A model generated the notes under the pieces. It saw nothing but the letters and a program-made list of their open reading frames with translations, had not been told where the DNA came from and did not search any database. Positions 52,799 to 60,690 of a DNA stretch of 64,000 nt are shown piece by piece. Made by a program: the position numbers and the translations under genes. The stretch spans positions 1 through 64,000 of the forward strand of contig JAAKEZ010000003.1 in assembly GCA_018475625.1 (NCBI GenBank), read 5' to 3'. The stretch comes from Candidatus Bathyarchaeota archaeon A05DMB-2 (GTDB lineage Archaea; Thermoproteota; Bathyarchaeia; Bathyarchaeales; Bathycorpusculaceae). How positions within the stretch are numbered: position 1 is the stretch's first letter; the number at the start of each line of letters is the position of its first letter.

Positions 52799-55302
52799 TA
52801 AGCATCATCCCCGTGCTCAGGATGGTTATGGTAGTTTGTAAGGTGTATTTCCAAGTCTGTTTTGGTTGCAAAAACCATAGTACGATTGGCTTTCTCGCAT
52901 AGTTTACAGTAAAATAAACTAAAATCCTTTGGTAATTTCTGAATCTGCCGATTCTCCACTTGTCTTTCACCAAAAGAAAAGCCAGAATCGCTTAGATTTG
53001 GATTGGAAATCTTGTTTTCAGGAACAGTAAAAAATTTTTCACCTTCAACTCCTTCAACTGGTTCTGGAGTAGGTAATTTTTTTTCGTTTCCTAAGAAACT
53101 GATTTCCAATCCATGTTTACGCCATTCCTGAGCTTCTTTAACCATTTCAGCAATCAAATTATCGGCAGATTTGATTTTGTCCAATATTCCTGAGGTTTTT
53201 CGTTCTATTTCTTCCACATCATACAACAGCGTGTAGGTTTTAGGTTTTTTTTGGTCGCTTGAAACATAGCCACTAGCTTCGAGTTGACTAAAAAAGGCTC
53301 GTATGGTTCTTTCGCTTTTACCAATTTTAACCGCTATCTTCTCTCTTATTTTTTTAGTAATTTCCGACCCTTTAACACTATACGCGATTTCTTCCTCAAT
53401 CGGCTCTTTATCAACATACTTTTCTTTAATTTCTACGATTTCTTTTAAGGCGTTGAAAACTGCCTTGGTGCGGCTATCAACTTTCGAAAGCATTGCCGAT
53501 AAGGGAGACAACGCTATTTTTAACGCTTCAATCGCCACAGTAGGCGTTAAAGCGTAAACATCGTTGTTTAGTTTTTCTAAACGTTTCACATTAAGCATGG
53601 CATAGAGTTTAACGAAAGTTAATAGTTTAGCCATGTCACCACGAACGCGTAGTACCTCAAAACCCAATGTGTTAAGCAACGTCTGAGGAAACAGAATTAA
53701 GATGTTTTTCGGTTCAAACTGCTCTATGAATCGGCTGTAAACTTCGCTACTAAATTCCTCATCTGTAAGTGTGCGCAACCCTAATGCCTTTTCTGCTTTC
53801 TGCTTTTCCTGTTTAGCTAACCATTGGGCGATTTTCCGCGTTTGCTCAGGTGTCTCATCCAAACCGAAAAGCCAAGCTCTGCGCTCAAACTGTGGATCAA
53901 GCAAAAGGCGTGTAGTGCTGCTTATCGTGGTTATGGCTGGAATTTTATGTTGCTCCGTGGTGAAGCCGCCTTTTTCGTTTTTTACTGTGACCTCGACAAC
54001 GTAACCTTGATCATCGCTTGAAAGAAACTTAACTGTTGAAACGCCTTGAGTTTCTTGATCCATCGCCCCCAACTCTTTCAGACTCAAGATTTCAAAACCT
54101 TCCAGATTTGTGTAGTCCAAGGCGTGTTCAGAAAAACGACCAACGTCTTTAACTTTGTACCCTCTCGTGAGAACACGCATCAACGTGGATTTTCCCGCAC
54201 CTTCAGTCGCCTTGAAAAGAATAATTTGCTTCATTTCTGCCTGTTTACATTTTCCAGATAGATTCAAAACGACAACGGCTTTTTTGGTGTTTTCTTCACC
54301 TGTGAGTATGTTGTCCAAGTGTGGCGATAATGCCTCTAGTTGGTTTTCAGCGTCTAAAATTTTCTGCAATTCTGCGTTTAAAGCCGCTTCTGTGGCATCA
54401 TCAAAAACTGGCTTCTCCTGAGTTTGGTTTTCAGTTTTTCTTAATGCGCAAAAAACGTTTTCGTTGCAATGCTTCTTTAAAATCGGGTCAGCACAGCCAA
54501 AAACGTACTTTCCCTTTATTGCGCTGCTGAAAATATCGTTCAGCTCTTGCGTTGGTAGTTTAGGATTATTTAGCTTATTCCAAAACTCAAGTTGCACTTT
54601 AGCCTTTTTCGGCTCTAGCTGTCTAAAATTTACGAAATATGCGCTAAGTCGGATGGCAACTTCGTTTCTTAAGCCTTCATTTACACCTTTCAGTAATTCG
54701 CGTATGCAAGGGGGATGTTCACCTTTGAAGGCGGCGGTTTCTTTTCGGTCAAACCATGTTGCATTTTTCTCTTCAGCTTTAATACCTACTTTGTATAATG
54801 CGTCATAGAGCAAGTCTTCTAAGTCTTGCACAACGGTAGGCGTGTTGTCATTTAATCGCTTATAGCCTTGACTAGGCGCCATCGCACAATAACAATGCTC
54901 GCCTAAAAGCTCAACTGCTGCTTCATTATGAAAAGTCTTAACGGTTCTAGGCTTCTGGTGCGTGTAATAAATCCAATGTTGCCCTTTGCTCGGGGTCTCC
55001 TCTATCGCCGTTATCGGCAACTCCTTCAAAACCTGATTTCCCTTTTCTACGGCTTCAGGTGAAAGGTTCTTAAGGTCAAAATCAACTACTGCCAAATATA
55101 ATCCGTCATTATTCTTGGTTCCACATATGACGCCTAAGCCGTCGGCATCATTGAAGTTTAAACTGTTAAACTCTTGCTGTGTCTGCCTCTCACTTTGCCA
55201 TTTTTCCCATTTTGCTAATGGTTGCTTTCCCTTTATTGTGAATACGTTGAAGCCAATGTTGTGGTAGGCTTCAGCGGCGGCTTTTAGCTCGGCAGCGTTC
55301 AC
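52798..55302 (-). CDS. Primase-polymerase/superfamily 3-type helicase replication protein
   Basis: An 834-residue protein, GTG start. Residues 1-170 are a prim-pol domain: PLAKWEKWQS, GLYLAVVDFDLKNL with acidic D74/D76 and His109 in KGQHWIYYT. Residues 195-290 resemble a PriCT helper with Cys270, Cys279 and Cys285. The ATPase has Walker A FKATEGAGKSTLMRVL (about 364-376) and AITTISSTTRLLLD. A winged helix (about 640-690) and a C2H2-like YCKLCEKANR...HLTNYHNH tail end it. It initiates element replication. Confidence 0.88.
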   Translation of the reverse strand: MNAAELKAAAEAYHNIGFNVFTIKGKQPLAKWEKWQSERQTQQEFNSLNFNDADGLGVICGTKNNDGLYLAVVDFDLKNLSPEAVEKGNQVLKELPITAIEETPSKGQHWIYYTHQKPRTVKTFHNEAAVELLGEHCYCAMAPSQGYKRLNDNTPTVVQDLEDLLYDALYKVGIKAEEKNATWFDRKETAAFKGEHPPCIRELLKGVNEGLRNEVAIRLSAYFVNFRQLEPKKAKVQLEFWNKLNNPKLPTQELNDIFSSAIKGKYVFGCADPILKKHCNENVFCALRKTENQTQEKPVFDDATEAALNAELQKILDAENQLEALSPHLDNILTGEENTKKAVVVLNLSGKCKQAEMKQIILFKATEGAGKSTLMRVLTRGYKVKDVGRFSEHALDYTNLEGFEILSLKELGAMDQETQGVSTVKFLSSDDQGYVVEVTVKNEKGGFTTEQHKIPAITTISSTTRLLLDPQFERRAWLFGLDETPEQTRKIAQWLAKQEKQKAEKALGLRTLTDEEFSSEVYSRFIEQFEPKNILILFPQTLLNTLGFEVLRVRGDMAKLLTFVKLYAMLNVKRLEKLNNDVYALTPTVAIEALKIALSPLSAMLSKVDSRTKAVFNALKEIVEIKEKYVDKEPIEEEIAYSVKGSEITKKIREKIAVKIGKSERTIRAFFSQLEASGYVSSDQKKPKTYTLLYDVEEIERKTSGILDKIKSADNLIAEMVKEAQEWRKHGLEISFLGNEKKLPTPEPVEGVEGEKFFTVPENKISNPNLSDSGFSFGERQVENRQIQKLPKDFSLFYCKLCEKANRTMVFATKTDLEIHLTNYHNHPEHGDDA

Positions 55303-55424
55303 TTTTTAACGCCCCCTTTTTTGCTGCTGCGTTTACACAGCAACTTAACTTTGCAGTCCCCGCAAGTATTATGCGGCAGCGACGCACCATAATAGCCAAT
55401 GCAACCCGGCAAAGTGTCATTCAT
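55299..55424 (-). CDS. Tiny Cys-rich protein (41 aa)
   Basis: ATG 55424 (inside the end of the AbrB-like gene) to TGA 55299-55301, which overlaps the GTG of the replication gene. The sequence begins MNDTLPGCIGYYGASLPHNT and continues CGDCKVKLLCKR: four Cys with C-x-x-C spacing, a likely zinc knuckle. The overlaps on both sides support a coupled, real gene. Confidence 0.7.
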   Translation of the reverse strand: MNDTLPGCIGYYGASLPHNTCGDCKVKLLCKRSSKKGGVKK

Positions 55425-55650
55425 GTCGGCGCTCCTTTTTTTTTGGTTGCCCAAGAAGCTGATCAATAAGCTCGGCTTTGTCTCTCATAATATGCTCCAT
55501 ACTTTTTGGAACTATCAATAGAAGTGAGTCATAGAGAATTGTGACGGTACTTCCTGTCTTCAAGTCGTGGTAATCACGGTAGGGCTTGGGTACAACGACA
55601 ACGCCGCTGGTTCCATGTTTCATTATTTTATGTTCTGATTTCGCTGGCAT
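55417..55650 (-). CDS. AbrB/SpoVT-type DNA-binding protein
   Basis: A 77-residue protein with the swapped-hairpin pattern MKHGTSGVVVVPKPYRDYHD then LKTGSTVTILYDSLLLIVPK, typical of AbrB-like regulators. First gene of the minus-strand operon, divergent from the winged-helix gene. It may control the shared promoter. Confidence 0.75.
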   Translation of the reverse strand: MPAKSEHKIMKHGTSGVVVVPKPYRDYHDLKTGSTVTILYDSLLLIVPKSMEHIMRDKAELIDQLLGQPKKKERRHE

Positions 55651-55684
55651 TTCGCCACCTCACTTTCATATTGTCTTATCACAA

Positions 55685-55715
55685 GTCTTATATACCTTTA
55701 GTGTAGTTACTACAG
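55685..55715. promoter_or_regulatory. Divergent promoter with palindromic operator
   Basis: TCTTATATACC at 55685-55695 serves as TATA box, and TATATAAG reads equally on the minus strand. GTAGTTACTAC at 55705-55715 is an 11-base perfect palindrome around a central T. It lies between the AbrB-like and winged-helix genes, both candidates to bind it. Confidence 0.55.
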
Positions 55716-55727
55716 TGGAGATATAAA

Positions 55728-56702
55728 ATGCAACAACAAAAACCTCGAAAACTACGACAGGGAGAAATCAAGATTCTTAAAGCCTTGGAGCTAGGCGCAA
55801 AAACCAATAAAGAAATTGGAAAAGAAACAGGTTTCAGCAACCAGCCAACACTACTTTCTGCGTATCTAAAAAACCTCCAAAAACTCGGACTAATCACACG
55901 CGACATTGACACGCGTAAATACCGTTCCGAAAAAATCTCCGTTGAAAAGCTGTTTTTTAACGACGTTTCAGAGTTTTTAAACGAACAAGTAGCCATAGAC
56001 CTTAAAAGCGACAAAAAACCGTTAATCCTCGCGCCTTTATGGTTTGCAGTAACGGATTCAAAAGCATCTGAGTTTAAGCAAATATTGGAAAAAACACTGG
56101 AAAAACCTGAAAGCATAGTTGCACTAGTCGAACCGTTTAATATTGTTTGGCGTGCATGGCAAAACTACATTCTCGCACAACGCAAACCCAAGGATCGCGA
56201 AACTATAACACGTTATCAGGAGCTGCTCTTGGAATGCTATAAACTCGCCACAAAACTGCCACCTATTGAAGAAGCCGCCGACCTTGTGGAAACGTGCGTT
56301 CGCGAGAAGCTGCGTCAGGAATTTCCTGAAAAGCAAAGTTTCTCAGAGGATGTTATCTCCATTGAGGTTGAAAGGCAGTTAAAAATTATGCGAGAAACCA
56401 TTGACGGAATACAGCAGCCTTGGAGTTTAGAGGATCTTGAAAGGCGCCTTCGCATCCGAGACTCTTGGCAGTCCCTTCAAACTCCCGATCAAGAAACACA
56501 AAAGCGCCTAGAGAAAATCTTGAATTTTCTGGAAGATCCAGCAAATAAAAAAGTTTACGAAAGCTATTTAAAAAGCCTTGAAGATGCGCCTAAAACTTTG
56601 GTGGTATACCCAGCTTTAGGGTTCAAAGGTTATATCAAAAAACTGAAAGAGTTGTATCCTGAAAAGGCTAAAACTCTGCAAGGCGGTGTCCCCCATGCGT
56701 AA
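55728..56702 (+). CDS. Winged-helix regulator with long helical C-terminus
   Basis: A 324-residue protein. Residues 10-65 are a winged helix (QGEIKILKALELGAKTNKEI, LLSAYLKNLQKLGLITRDID). The remaining 250 residues are mostly helical (KLATKLPPIEEAADLVETCV, ISIEVERQLKIMRETIDG) with no known domain. Possible element copy-number or excision regulator by its divergent position. The stop overlaps the start of the membrane-protein gene. Confidence 0.7.
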   Translation: MQQQKPRKLRQGEIKILKALELGAKTNKEIGKETGFSNQPTLLSAYLKNLQKLGLITRDIDTRKYRSEKISVEKLFFNDVSEFLNEQVAIDLKSDKKPLILAPLWFAVTDSKASEFKQILEKTLEKPESIVALVEPFNIVWRAWQNYILAQRKPKDRETITRYQELLLECYKLATKLPPIEEAADLVETCVREKLRQEFPEKQSFSEDVISIEVERQLKIMRETIDGIQQPWSLEDLERRLRIRDSWQSLQTPDQETQKRLEKILNFLEDPANKKVYESYLKSLEDAPKTLVVYPALGFKGYIKKLKELYPEKAKTLQGGVPHA

Positions 56703-57054
56703 TGTTGAAAAGTTGGCTTGGGCCGCCGCTGTTGCTATGTGCGCGCTTTTCCCCTTAGACTTCTTTAAGGTCGCGCCCTTCACAATCTTCGGCTTGCCCT
56801 TCGGCTGGCACTTTTTCCCCGAGATTGCCTTATGCTTTCTCTGCGGCTGGCTGTTCACAGAGACCCCGAAACGATACATGGTTGCCGCTGTCGCCTACTG
56901 CATTGCCATACCCATAACGGTTATGGTTGCTTTGTCGTTGGCTTTAGATTCTATTATAGTTCTCTTTGCTTATCCTGTTATCATAGGCGTTTTGCCTGTT
57001 CTACTCGGCTTCATGACCTCAAAACTTTTTTCATGGTTTCAGAAAAAACTTTAG
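56695..57054 (+). CDS. Small polytopic membrane protein
   Basis: 119 residues from ATG 56695 (GTG 56686 is an alternative), GGCGG upstream. Four hydrophobic segments: AWAAAVAMCALFPLDFF, FFPEIALCFLCGWLF, YMVAAVAYCIAIPITVMVAL and VLFAYPVIIGVLPVLLGFM. No family motif. Overlaps the winged-helix gene end. Confidence 0.65.
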   Translation: MRNVEKLAWAAAVAMCALFPLDFFKVAPFTIFGLPFGWHFFPEIALCFLCGWLFTETPKRYMVAAVAYCIAIPITVMVALSLALDSIIVLFAYPVIIGVLPVLLGFMTSKLFSWFQKKL

Positions 57055-57487
57055 TTCCATCACTTTTTTCTCATTTCACTAAAAAATTTTTCTGGAAAAA
57101 ATTTTGTTGCCTCAAAAAATTTTTCTCTAAAGAAAAAAATTCATTAAGAAAAAATTTTCTACTTGACAAAATTTTTCAGCCCGCACAAACTTTCTCTTTT
57201 CAAGTTTTCCTTTCGACCTTCGTTAAAAGAATAAAGTAACGATCTCCTATACCTATTATTAGTAATTCAACCCGTCATTTTTTTGAAGTTCGTATTTATT
57301 TACTATACAAACAACTACTACTTTAAGGGGGAAGCTTCTTTTGTTTAAAACAGCTTGAAAATTTAATCTTAAGAAATTATCATTAAATACTCAATAGAAA
57401 CGGCCGTTCGCCAACATTCTTTTAACTATTTTCTATTACTATAAAATATATTTATGCGCAAAACAAAAAATATTAAACCATCACTAG
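57055..57487. other. 433-base A/T-rich non-coding region
   Basis: No gene. The left third holds the A/T iterons listed separately. The right part (57390-57480) is very A/T-rich with ATAAAATATATTTATG near 57440-57455. It lies between convergent genes, so its richness is not explained by promoters; a replication origin of the element is possible. Confidence 0.5.
57081..57176. repeat. Six A-tract/T-tract iterons, possible origin
   Basis: Near-palindromic A6T4-5 blocks begin at 57081, 57096, 57114, 57133, 57149 and 57168, that is every 15-19 bases. Separators are C/G-containing (CTGG, GTTGCCTC, CTCTAAAG). A regular array of bent A/T blocks in an element with its own primase-helicase suggests an origin or a nucleoid-protein site. 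Confidence 0.55.
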
Positions 57488-58333
57488 TTAAACTGATGGC
57501 ACTTTCATGGTTTCAAACAACTTCGTGGGAGACAGTTTAGCATACCTCTGAGCCATAGCATCGCTTTTCCAACTAAAGAACCTCATAAGCTCCCACTCTC
57601 TCCAGCCATATTCAGAAGCAAGCTGTGAAGCTCGCATAGACCTGAACCAATGCGGGCAGATGTGTAAGCCGATGCGTTCTCCTAAGTCTCTTACAATTTG
57701 ATATGCCCGCACTGTTGACATAGGCTTATTCCCGTTTTTCGCGTAACTTGGAAACAACCAATCATCCATTCTGCGCATCCAGTTGACCATGTGAATTGTA
57801 AGCGGTTCATCTATTGGAATCTCTAAGACATTTCGTCGGTCGAGAACGGGCTTAGTTACGTATTTGCGTTTAACCCAACCCCCAAACTGAGGCAAGAAGT
57901 GATACTTCAAAGATGGGTCAGGGTCGCCTTCACCTTCCCATTTTGCTACGACTTCGCGCTCTTTTTTGAATCGCTTAACCACAGGCATATCCCTGATTAT
58001 TATTCTGTCTTCTTTCACGGTAAACATGCTTTTTCGCAGACCCAAAACTTCGGAAATGCGCCCACCAGTCTCAAAAGCAGTGGCTACCAAGCCTTTGTCG
58101 CGTAGAATAAGCTTCAACCTAAGCTCTTCAACTTTCCATCTTGGAAGCTTTGCAAATTTGCCTCGCAAAAAAACATTTTCCTTGTAATACTCAGTGTCGC
58201 CGCATTCGTCAACTAGCCTGAGAAGAGTTTTCCAACCGCAAAACTCTGGAAGGTCTCCAACTTTAAAGCGCACATACTCGTCACCGTGCTCTTGCCAGTA
58301 CCAGCCACGAGTTTTTAAAATTGTTTCAGTCAT
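57488..58333 (-). CDS. Second tyrosine recombinase
   Basis: A 281-residue protein. Catalytic pattern: Arg in FETGGRISEVLGLRKS, H-x-x-R in CPHWFRSMRASQLA, a Trp in place of the second His (FFSWKSDAMAQRY) and the Tyr in that segment. The N-terminal 85 residues form a core-binding-like domain. It differs from the integrase at the other end. It could resolve multimers or invert DNA, or be an excision partner. Confidence 0.8.
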   Translation of the reverse strand: MTETILKTRGWYWQEHGDEYVRFKVGDLPEFCGWKTLLRLVDECGDTEYYKENVFLRGKFAKLPRWKVEELRLKLILRDKGLVATAFETGGRISEVLGLRKSMFTVKEDRIIIRDMPVVKRFKKEREVVAKWEGEGDPDPSLKYHFLPQFGGWVKRKYVTKPVLDRRNVLEIPIDEPLTIHMVNWMRRMDDWLFPSYAKNGNKPMSTVRAYQIVRDLGERIGLHICPHWFRSMRASQLASEYGWREWELMRFFSWKSDAMAQRYAKLSPTKLFETMKVPSV

Positions 58334-58388
58334 GGCTCTTGCCTCTGTTTAATCATGTATAAACTTTTGTGTGTTTGTTTAAACTTTA

Positions 58389-58556
58389 TTATGCAGCCCT
58401 CCGCAGCACAATATTGCGTTTTCTGTGAAGGCGGACCTCGATGACGCTGCACGATGGGTTCCAACATTCAAATCTGTTCTGTCTATGGTTAAAGCGCATT
58501 TTACTATTGCAGTCAGGACACCTTCCATTACTAAGCGTTAATCTCTGTCGGCTCAT
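58389..58556 (-). CDS. Tiny zinc-ribbon protein (55 aa)
   Basis: ATG 58556 overlaps the TGA of the membrane-protein gene; TAA at 58389-58391. The sequence has CPDCNSKMRF and FECWNPSCSVIEV, two CxxC-like pairs of a zinc ribbon, and a basic C-terminus (VRLHRKRNIVLRR). Likely nucleic-acid binding. Confidence 0.7.
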   Translation of the reverse strand: MSRQRLTLSNGRCPDCNSKMRFNHRQNRFECWNPSCSVIEVRLHRKRNIVLRRAA

Positions 58557-58771
58557 GTTTCAAACACCTCTTCAAGCCTTTGTTGCTCTTTTGACTGCTG
58601 AACCAAAGCCTCAAAAATCATGATTGTGAGATAAAGCGCGAAGCTGACTAACAAAACGCCAACCTTTAAATGCCATTCAAGCTCGCTTCTTAACGCGAAA
58701 GCTCCAACTAAAATCGATAAGAAGCCCAAAGCTAAAGCTGTTTTAGAAAGGTTGCTGAACCTAAACGTCAT
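58553..58771 (-). CDS. Small two-helix membrane protein
   Basis: A 72-residue protein with helices LSKTALALGFLSILVGAFAL and VGVLLVSFALYLTIMIFEAL and a charged tail (QQSKEQQRLEEVFET). Overlaps the AT-hook frame upstream and the zinc-ribbon gene downstream. Function unknown. Confidence 0.6.
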   Translation of the reverse strand: MTFRFSNLSKTALALGFLSILVGAFALRSELEWHLKVGVLLVSFALYLTIMIFEALVQQSKEQQRLEEVFET

Positions 58772-58856
58772 TCTGCTTTCTCCTCTGCTTCTGCATTCTC
58801 CAGTAGCGTCTCAGTTCTGTGTCTGGTTTTCTTGGTCTGCCTCGGCCTCTTTTCAT
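58761..58856 (-). CDS. Micro-protein with AT-hook (31 aa)
   Basis: ATG 58856 to TAG 58761-58763, overlapping the next start by 11 bases. It begins MKRGRGRPRKPDTELRRYWR: R-G-R-P-R-K is a textbook AT-hook that binds the minor groove of A/T-rich DNA. A longer frame covers the same bases in another register, but its sequence lacks any protein-like pattern. The element's A/T iterons would be a natural target. Confidence 0.6.
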   Translation of the reverse strand: MKRGRGRPRKPDTELRRYWRMQKQRRKQNDV

Positions 58857-59007
58857 GGCTGGTCAAAAAGAAACGCTTTTTCCAAGAATAAAAGTAGCAT
58901 CTAAAATGTTTTATATGAAAAAGACTAGGTGTTTTTGCGTCACTTAGCCTACCCTTTTTGTGTAAAAAATGCAAGGTCGTGATGTACGTAGTAATATTGC
59001 AAATCAT

Positions 59008-59212
59008 CAGGCTGGCAAGTTTTCGAAAGTTTTCGATTTCTTGCCAAGTTGCAATTGCCTAGAGCCTTAGAGACCCCTTGCAAGGAAATACATCGGGCTT
59101 TTCCTCAATTGAGGAAACCCCTAGTTACGTCTAGTGTTGTTGCTGGTTTTGTTGGTGTTTCTGGGAGAATTTTAGAGAAGATTGCAGCAGTCATGGAAGC
59201 AGCAGAAAAAAC
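59008..59212. other. Non-coding stretch with inverted repeats
   Basis: TGGCAAG (59013-59019) and CTTGCCA (59040-59046) are inverted around two copies of AGTTTTCGA. An 18-base palindrome lies at 59100-59117. A start-less open frame on the plus strand runs to 59216, but no gene is supported. Confidence 0.45.
59100..59117. promoter_or_regulatory. 18-base perfect palindrome
   Basis: TTTCCTCAATTGAGGAAA reads identically on both strands with no spacer. Located in the non-coding stretch near the element's right end, between minus-strand genes. A repressor or recombinase site is likely. Confidence 0.55.
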
Positions 59213-59437
59213 TTAGACTTTTTTACAGTTAGAGACCTCTTGCAGTGCTTGATCTATCTTTTCAAGCACGCCAACCAACTCAACCGTTAACGTGTTGAAC
59301 CTTTCAGGACTGCGCCTTCTCAGCTTGCTGAGCCTAAAGCGGTAGCGCATGAAAGCGTTGTAGCTTTCGCGCTTGCTGGTGTCGCCGTTGCATAAGAGCG
59401 CTGGTAGCTTCTTAATCACGCGTTTAGCGTTTACCAT
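59213..59437 (-). CDS. Small basic helical protein
   Basis: A 74-residue protein, ATG 59437 after GGAGG. The sequence (MVNAKRVIKKLPALLCNGDT, FRLSKLRRRSPERFNTLTVE, VLEKIDQALQEVSNCKKV) is basic in front and ends in an amphipathic helix. It is the outermost gene of the element at this end. It could be an excisionase-like factor by size and place, without motif support. Confidence 0.55.
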   Translation of the reverse strand: MVNAKRVIKKLPALLCNGDTSKRESYNAFMRYRFRLSKLRRRSPERFNTLTVELVGVLEKIDQALQEVSNCKKV

Positions 59438-59526
59438 GCGCTAAAGCCTCCAAAAAAACAAAAAAAGAGGGAAGATAGCTGGAAAAATCGGAAAATCTCC
59501 AACAAAATAGCCAACAAAGCCGAGAA

Positions 59527-59540
59527 TGAGCTACCTCGGC
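59527..59540. repeat. Attachment site, distal side
   Basis: Exact copy of the first 14 bases of tRNA-Phe. On its right, about 45 bases away, GGCTTTAAAGTT (59579-59590) has the right position to be the original tRNA-Phe TATA box, stranded by the insertion. Confidence 0.85.
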
Positions 59541-59700
59541 ACGCACCAAGGGGAGTACAAATCAAAAGTGAAGCGAGTGGCTTTAAAGTTTTCTGATTGG
59601 GCTTTTGAGGTTCCTGTTTGGATTCTGAGCTTTTTATAATTCACTGAAGGAAACATCGCTTATTACCGACCGCTTCTTTACTATTCTTGGAGGTTTTGGC

Positions 59701-59889
59701 ATGTCAAGAAAAGCAGCAGTCATCACCTTTGAATTGGTTGACGAGAGCGTGGGAAGCTCGAACCGCGTGATTGCTGATGACCTGCTCAAATGGTTCAATG
59801 AAGAAGCGTTGCCCGCACCTTGGGTAAAAAAAGTTAGGGTGGTTTCTGTTCAGCGGTCAAAAGTCGAACAACGCAACGTGGTGGGTTAA
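59701..59889 (+). CDS. Small conserved archaeal-type protein
   Basis: A 62-residue protein, ATG after GGAGG (spacing ten). It reads SRKAAVITFELVDESVGSSN, then a helix (DDLLKWFNEEALPAPWV) and strand KKVRVVSVQ: an alpha/beta fold. No family recognised. First gene beyond the element. Confidence 0.55.
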   Translation: MSRKAAVITFELVDESVGSSNRVIADDLLKWFNEEALPAPWVKKVRVVSVQRSKVEQRNVVG

Positions 59890-60075
59890 GAGGTAACCTA
59901 TTAACGCGCTGGCGACGAAGCATAGGCAAAGCAGCACAGCGTCATTTCTGTTGCTTCTAGGAGCATAGTTTGACGTTTTCCGCATCTCATGACACCTTGA
60001 CTTGGCTCTTTTTGGCGGGTGAGGGGAAAGGTTTTATGAAGGAAAGCTACGTATTTTGAGTTCAGATGGGTAAGT

Positions 60076-60149
60076 GGGCCGGTCGTCCAGCTCGGTAAGA
60101 CGTCGCCCTCACGCGGCGAAGATCGCCGGTTCAAATCCGGCTCGGCCCA
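60076..60149 (+). tRNA. trnV: tRNA-Val (CAC)
   Basis: Acceptor GGGCCGG pairs with TCGGCCC (one G-T). D arm GTCCAGCTCGGTAAGAC, anticodon stem-loop TCGCC-CTCACGC-GGCGA with CAC, T arm GCCGGTTCAAATCCGGC, discriminator A, no encoded CCA. A T-run follows. TTTTATG about 40 bases upstream is the likely TATA box. Confidence 0.95.
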
Positions 60150-60246
60150 TTTTTTGGTGTTTTTTTGTTGTACGGCTGGGCGAAAAGGTTTATTAAATCT
60201 AAATATTTGAGATAATCTGTCGTTACTTCCAAAATGTGGGTCATAA

Positions 60247-60690
60247 ATGGAAAGAAGCATCAGCTCAATAAAGTTTGACGCTGAGAGTAGCTTGGTTACC
60301 GAGATCCATGAAAGCAGCAAATGTAGCATCTGCGGCGAAGAATACGAGACACCCCTCTTCACGGTAGTCTCATCCGGATACCTCATAGCCGAATACTACG
60401 CGTGCCCCCACTGCCTCTCCAAAGTCCATCATACCAAAAGGCAAAAACGAATAATCTCAGTTGAAGAGGACGAAGAAGAAGCGGAAGCAGCAAAAGAGGA
60501 ACTTGAGCGGACCGAGGAAGTCGAAGTTGCAGAGCCCGAACCCGTAAAGCTCGAAGTCAAGACGGAAACCGAAGAGGCCTCCAGTTCAGCGTGCGCACAT
60601 AACTTTGGGTATTTGAAGCAGCGCCCGAAAAACACGCCCATTCCTGAAGAATGTTTCATCTGCAACAAGATGATCGAATGCATGTCCTAA
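60247..60690 (+). CDS. Two-zinc-site protein with acidic linker and CAHxFGYL module
   Basis: A 147-residue protein. The N-terminal zinc site uses CSICGEEY and ACPHCLSKVHH; the middle (75-110) is almost pure Glu/Ala; the C-terminal module is ACAHNFGYLKQRPKNTPIPE followed by CFICNKMIEC. The same module ends the broken gene at 47.4 kb. It is probably a metal-binding adaptor. TATTAAATC near 60192 may be the TATA box. Confidence 0.7.
   Translation: MERSISSIKFDAESSLVTEIHESSKCSICGEEYETPLFTVVSSGYLIAEYYACPHCLSKVHHTKRQKRIISVEEDEEEAEAAKEELERTEEVEVAEPEPVKLEVKTETEEASSSACAHNFGYLKQRPKNTPIPEECFICNKMIECMS

Larger units (their letters stand above)
51005..59540. mobile_element. 8.5 kb integrated element at the 5' end of tRNA-Phe
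   Basis: Bounded by an exact 14-base repeat (TGAGCTACCTCGGC) at 51005-51018, inside the tRNA, and 59527-59540. Inside are an integrase next to the tRNA, a methyltransferase, a primase-helicase, regulators, a second recombinase and several tiny zinc or AT-hook proteins. It looks like a plasmid- or virus-derived integrative element; no capsid gene was recognised. Confidence 0.88.

Noticed and set aside
57081-57176. CRISPR-like array
   Set aside because: Units are 10-11 bases with 4-9 base separators; no true repeat-spacer structure and no cas gene in the window.
58768-59007. 79-codon minus-strand frame
   Set aside because: Competes with the AT-hook frame; sequence has no helical or motif pattern and covers a region with inverted repeats.
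58992-59216. Open plus-strand frame ending GRILEKIAAVMEAAEKT
   Set aside because: No ATG or GTG until near the end, no ribosome site, opposite to neighbours; coding status unsupported.
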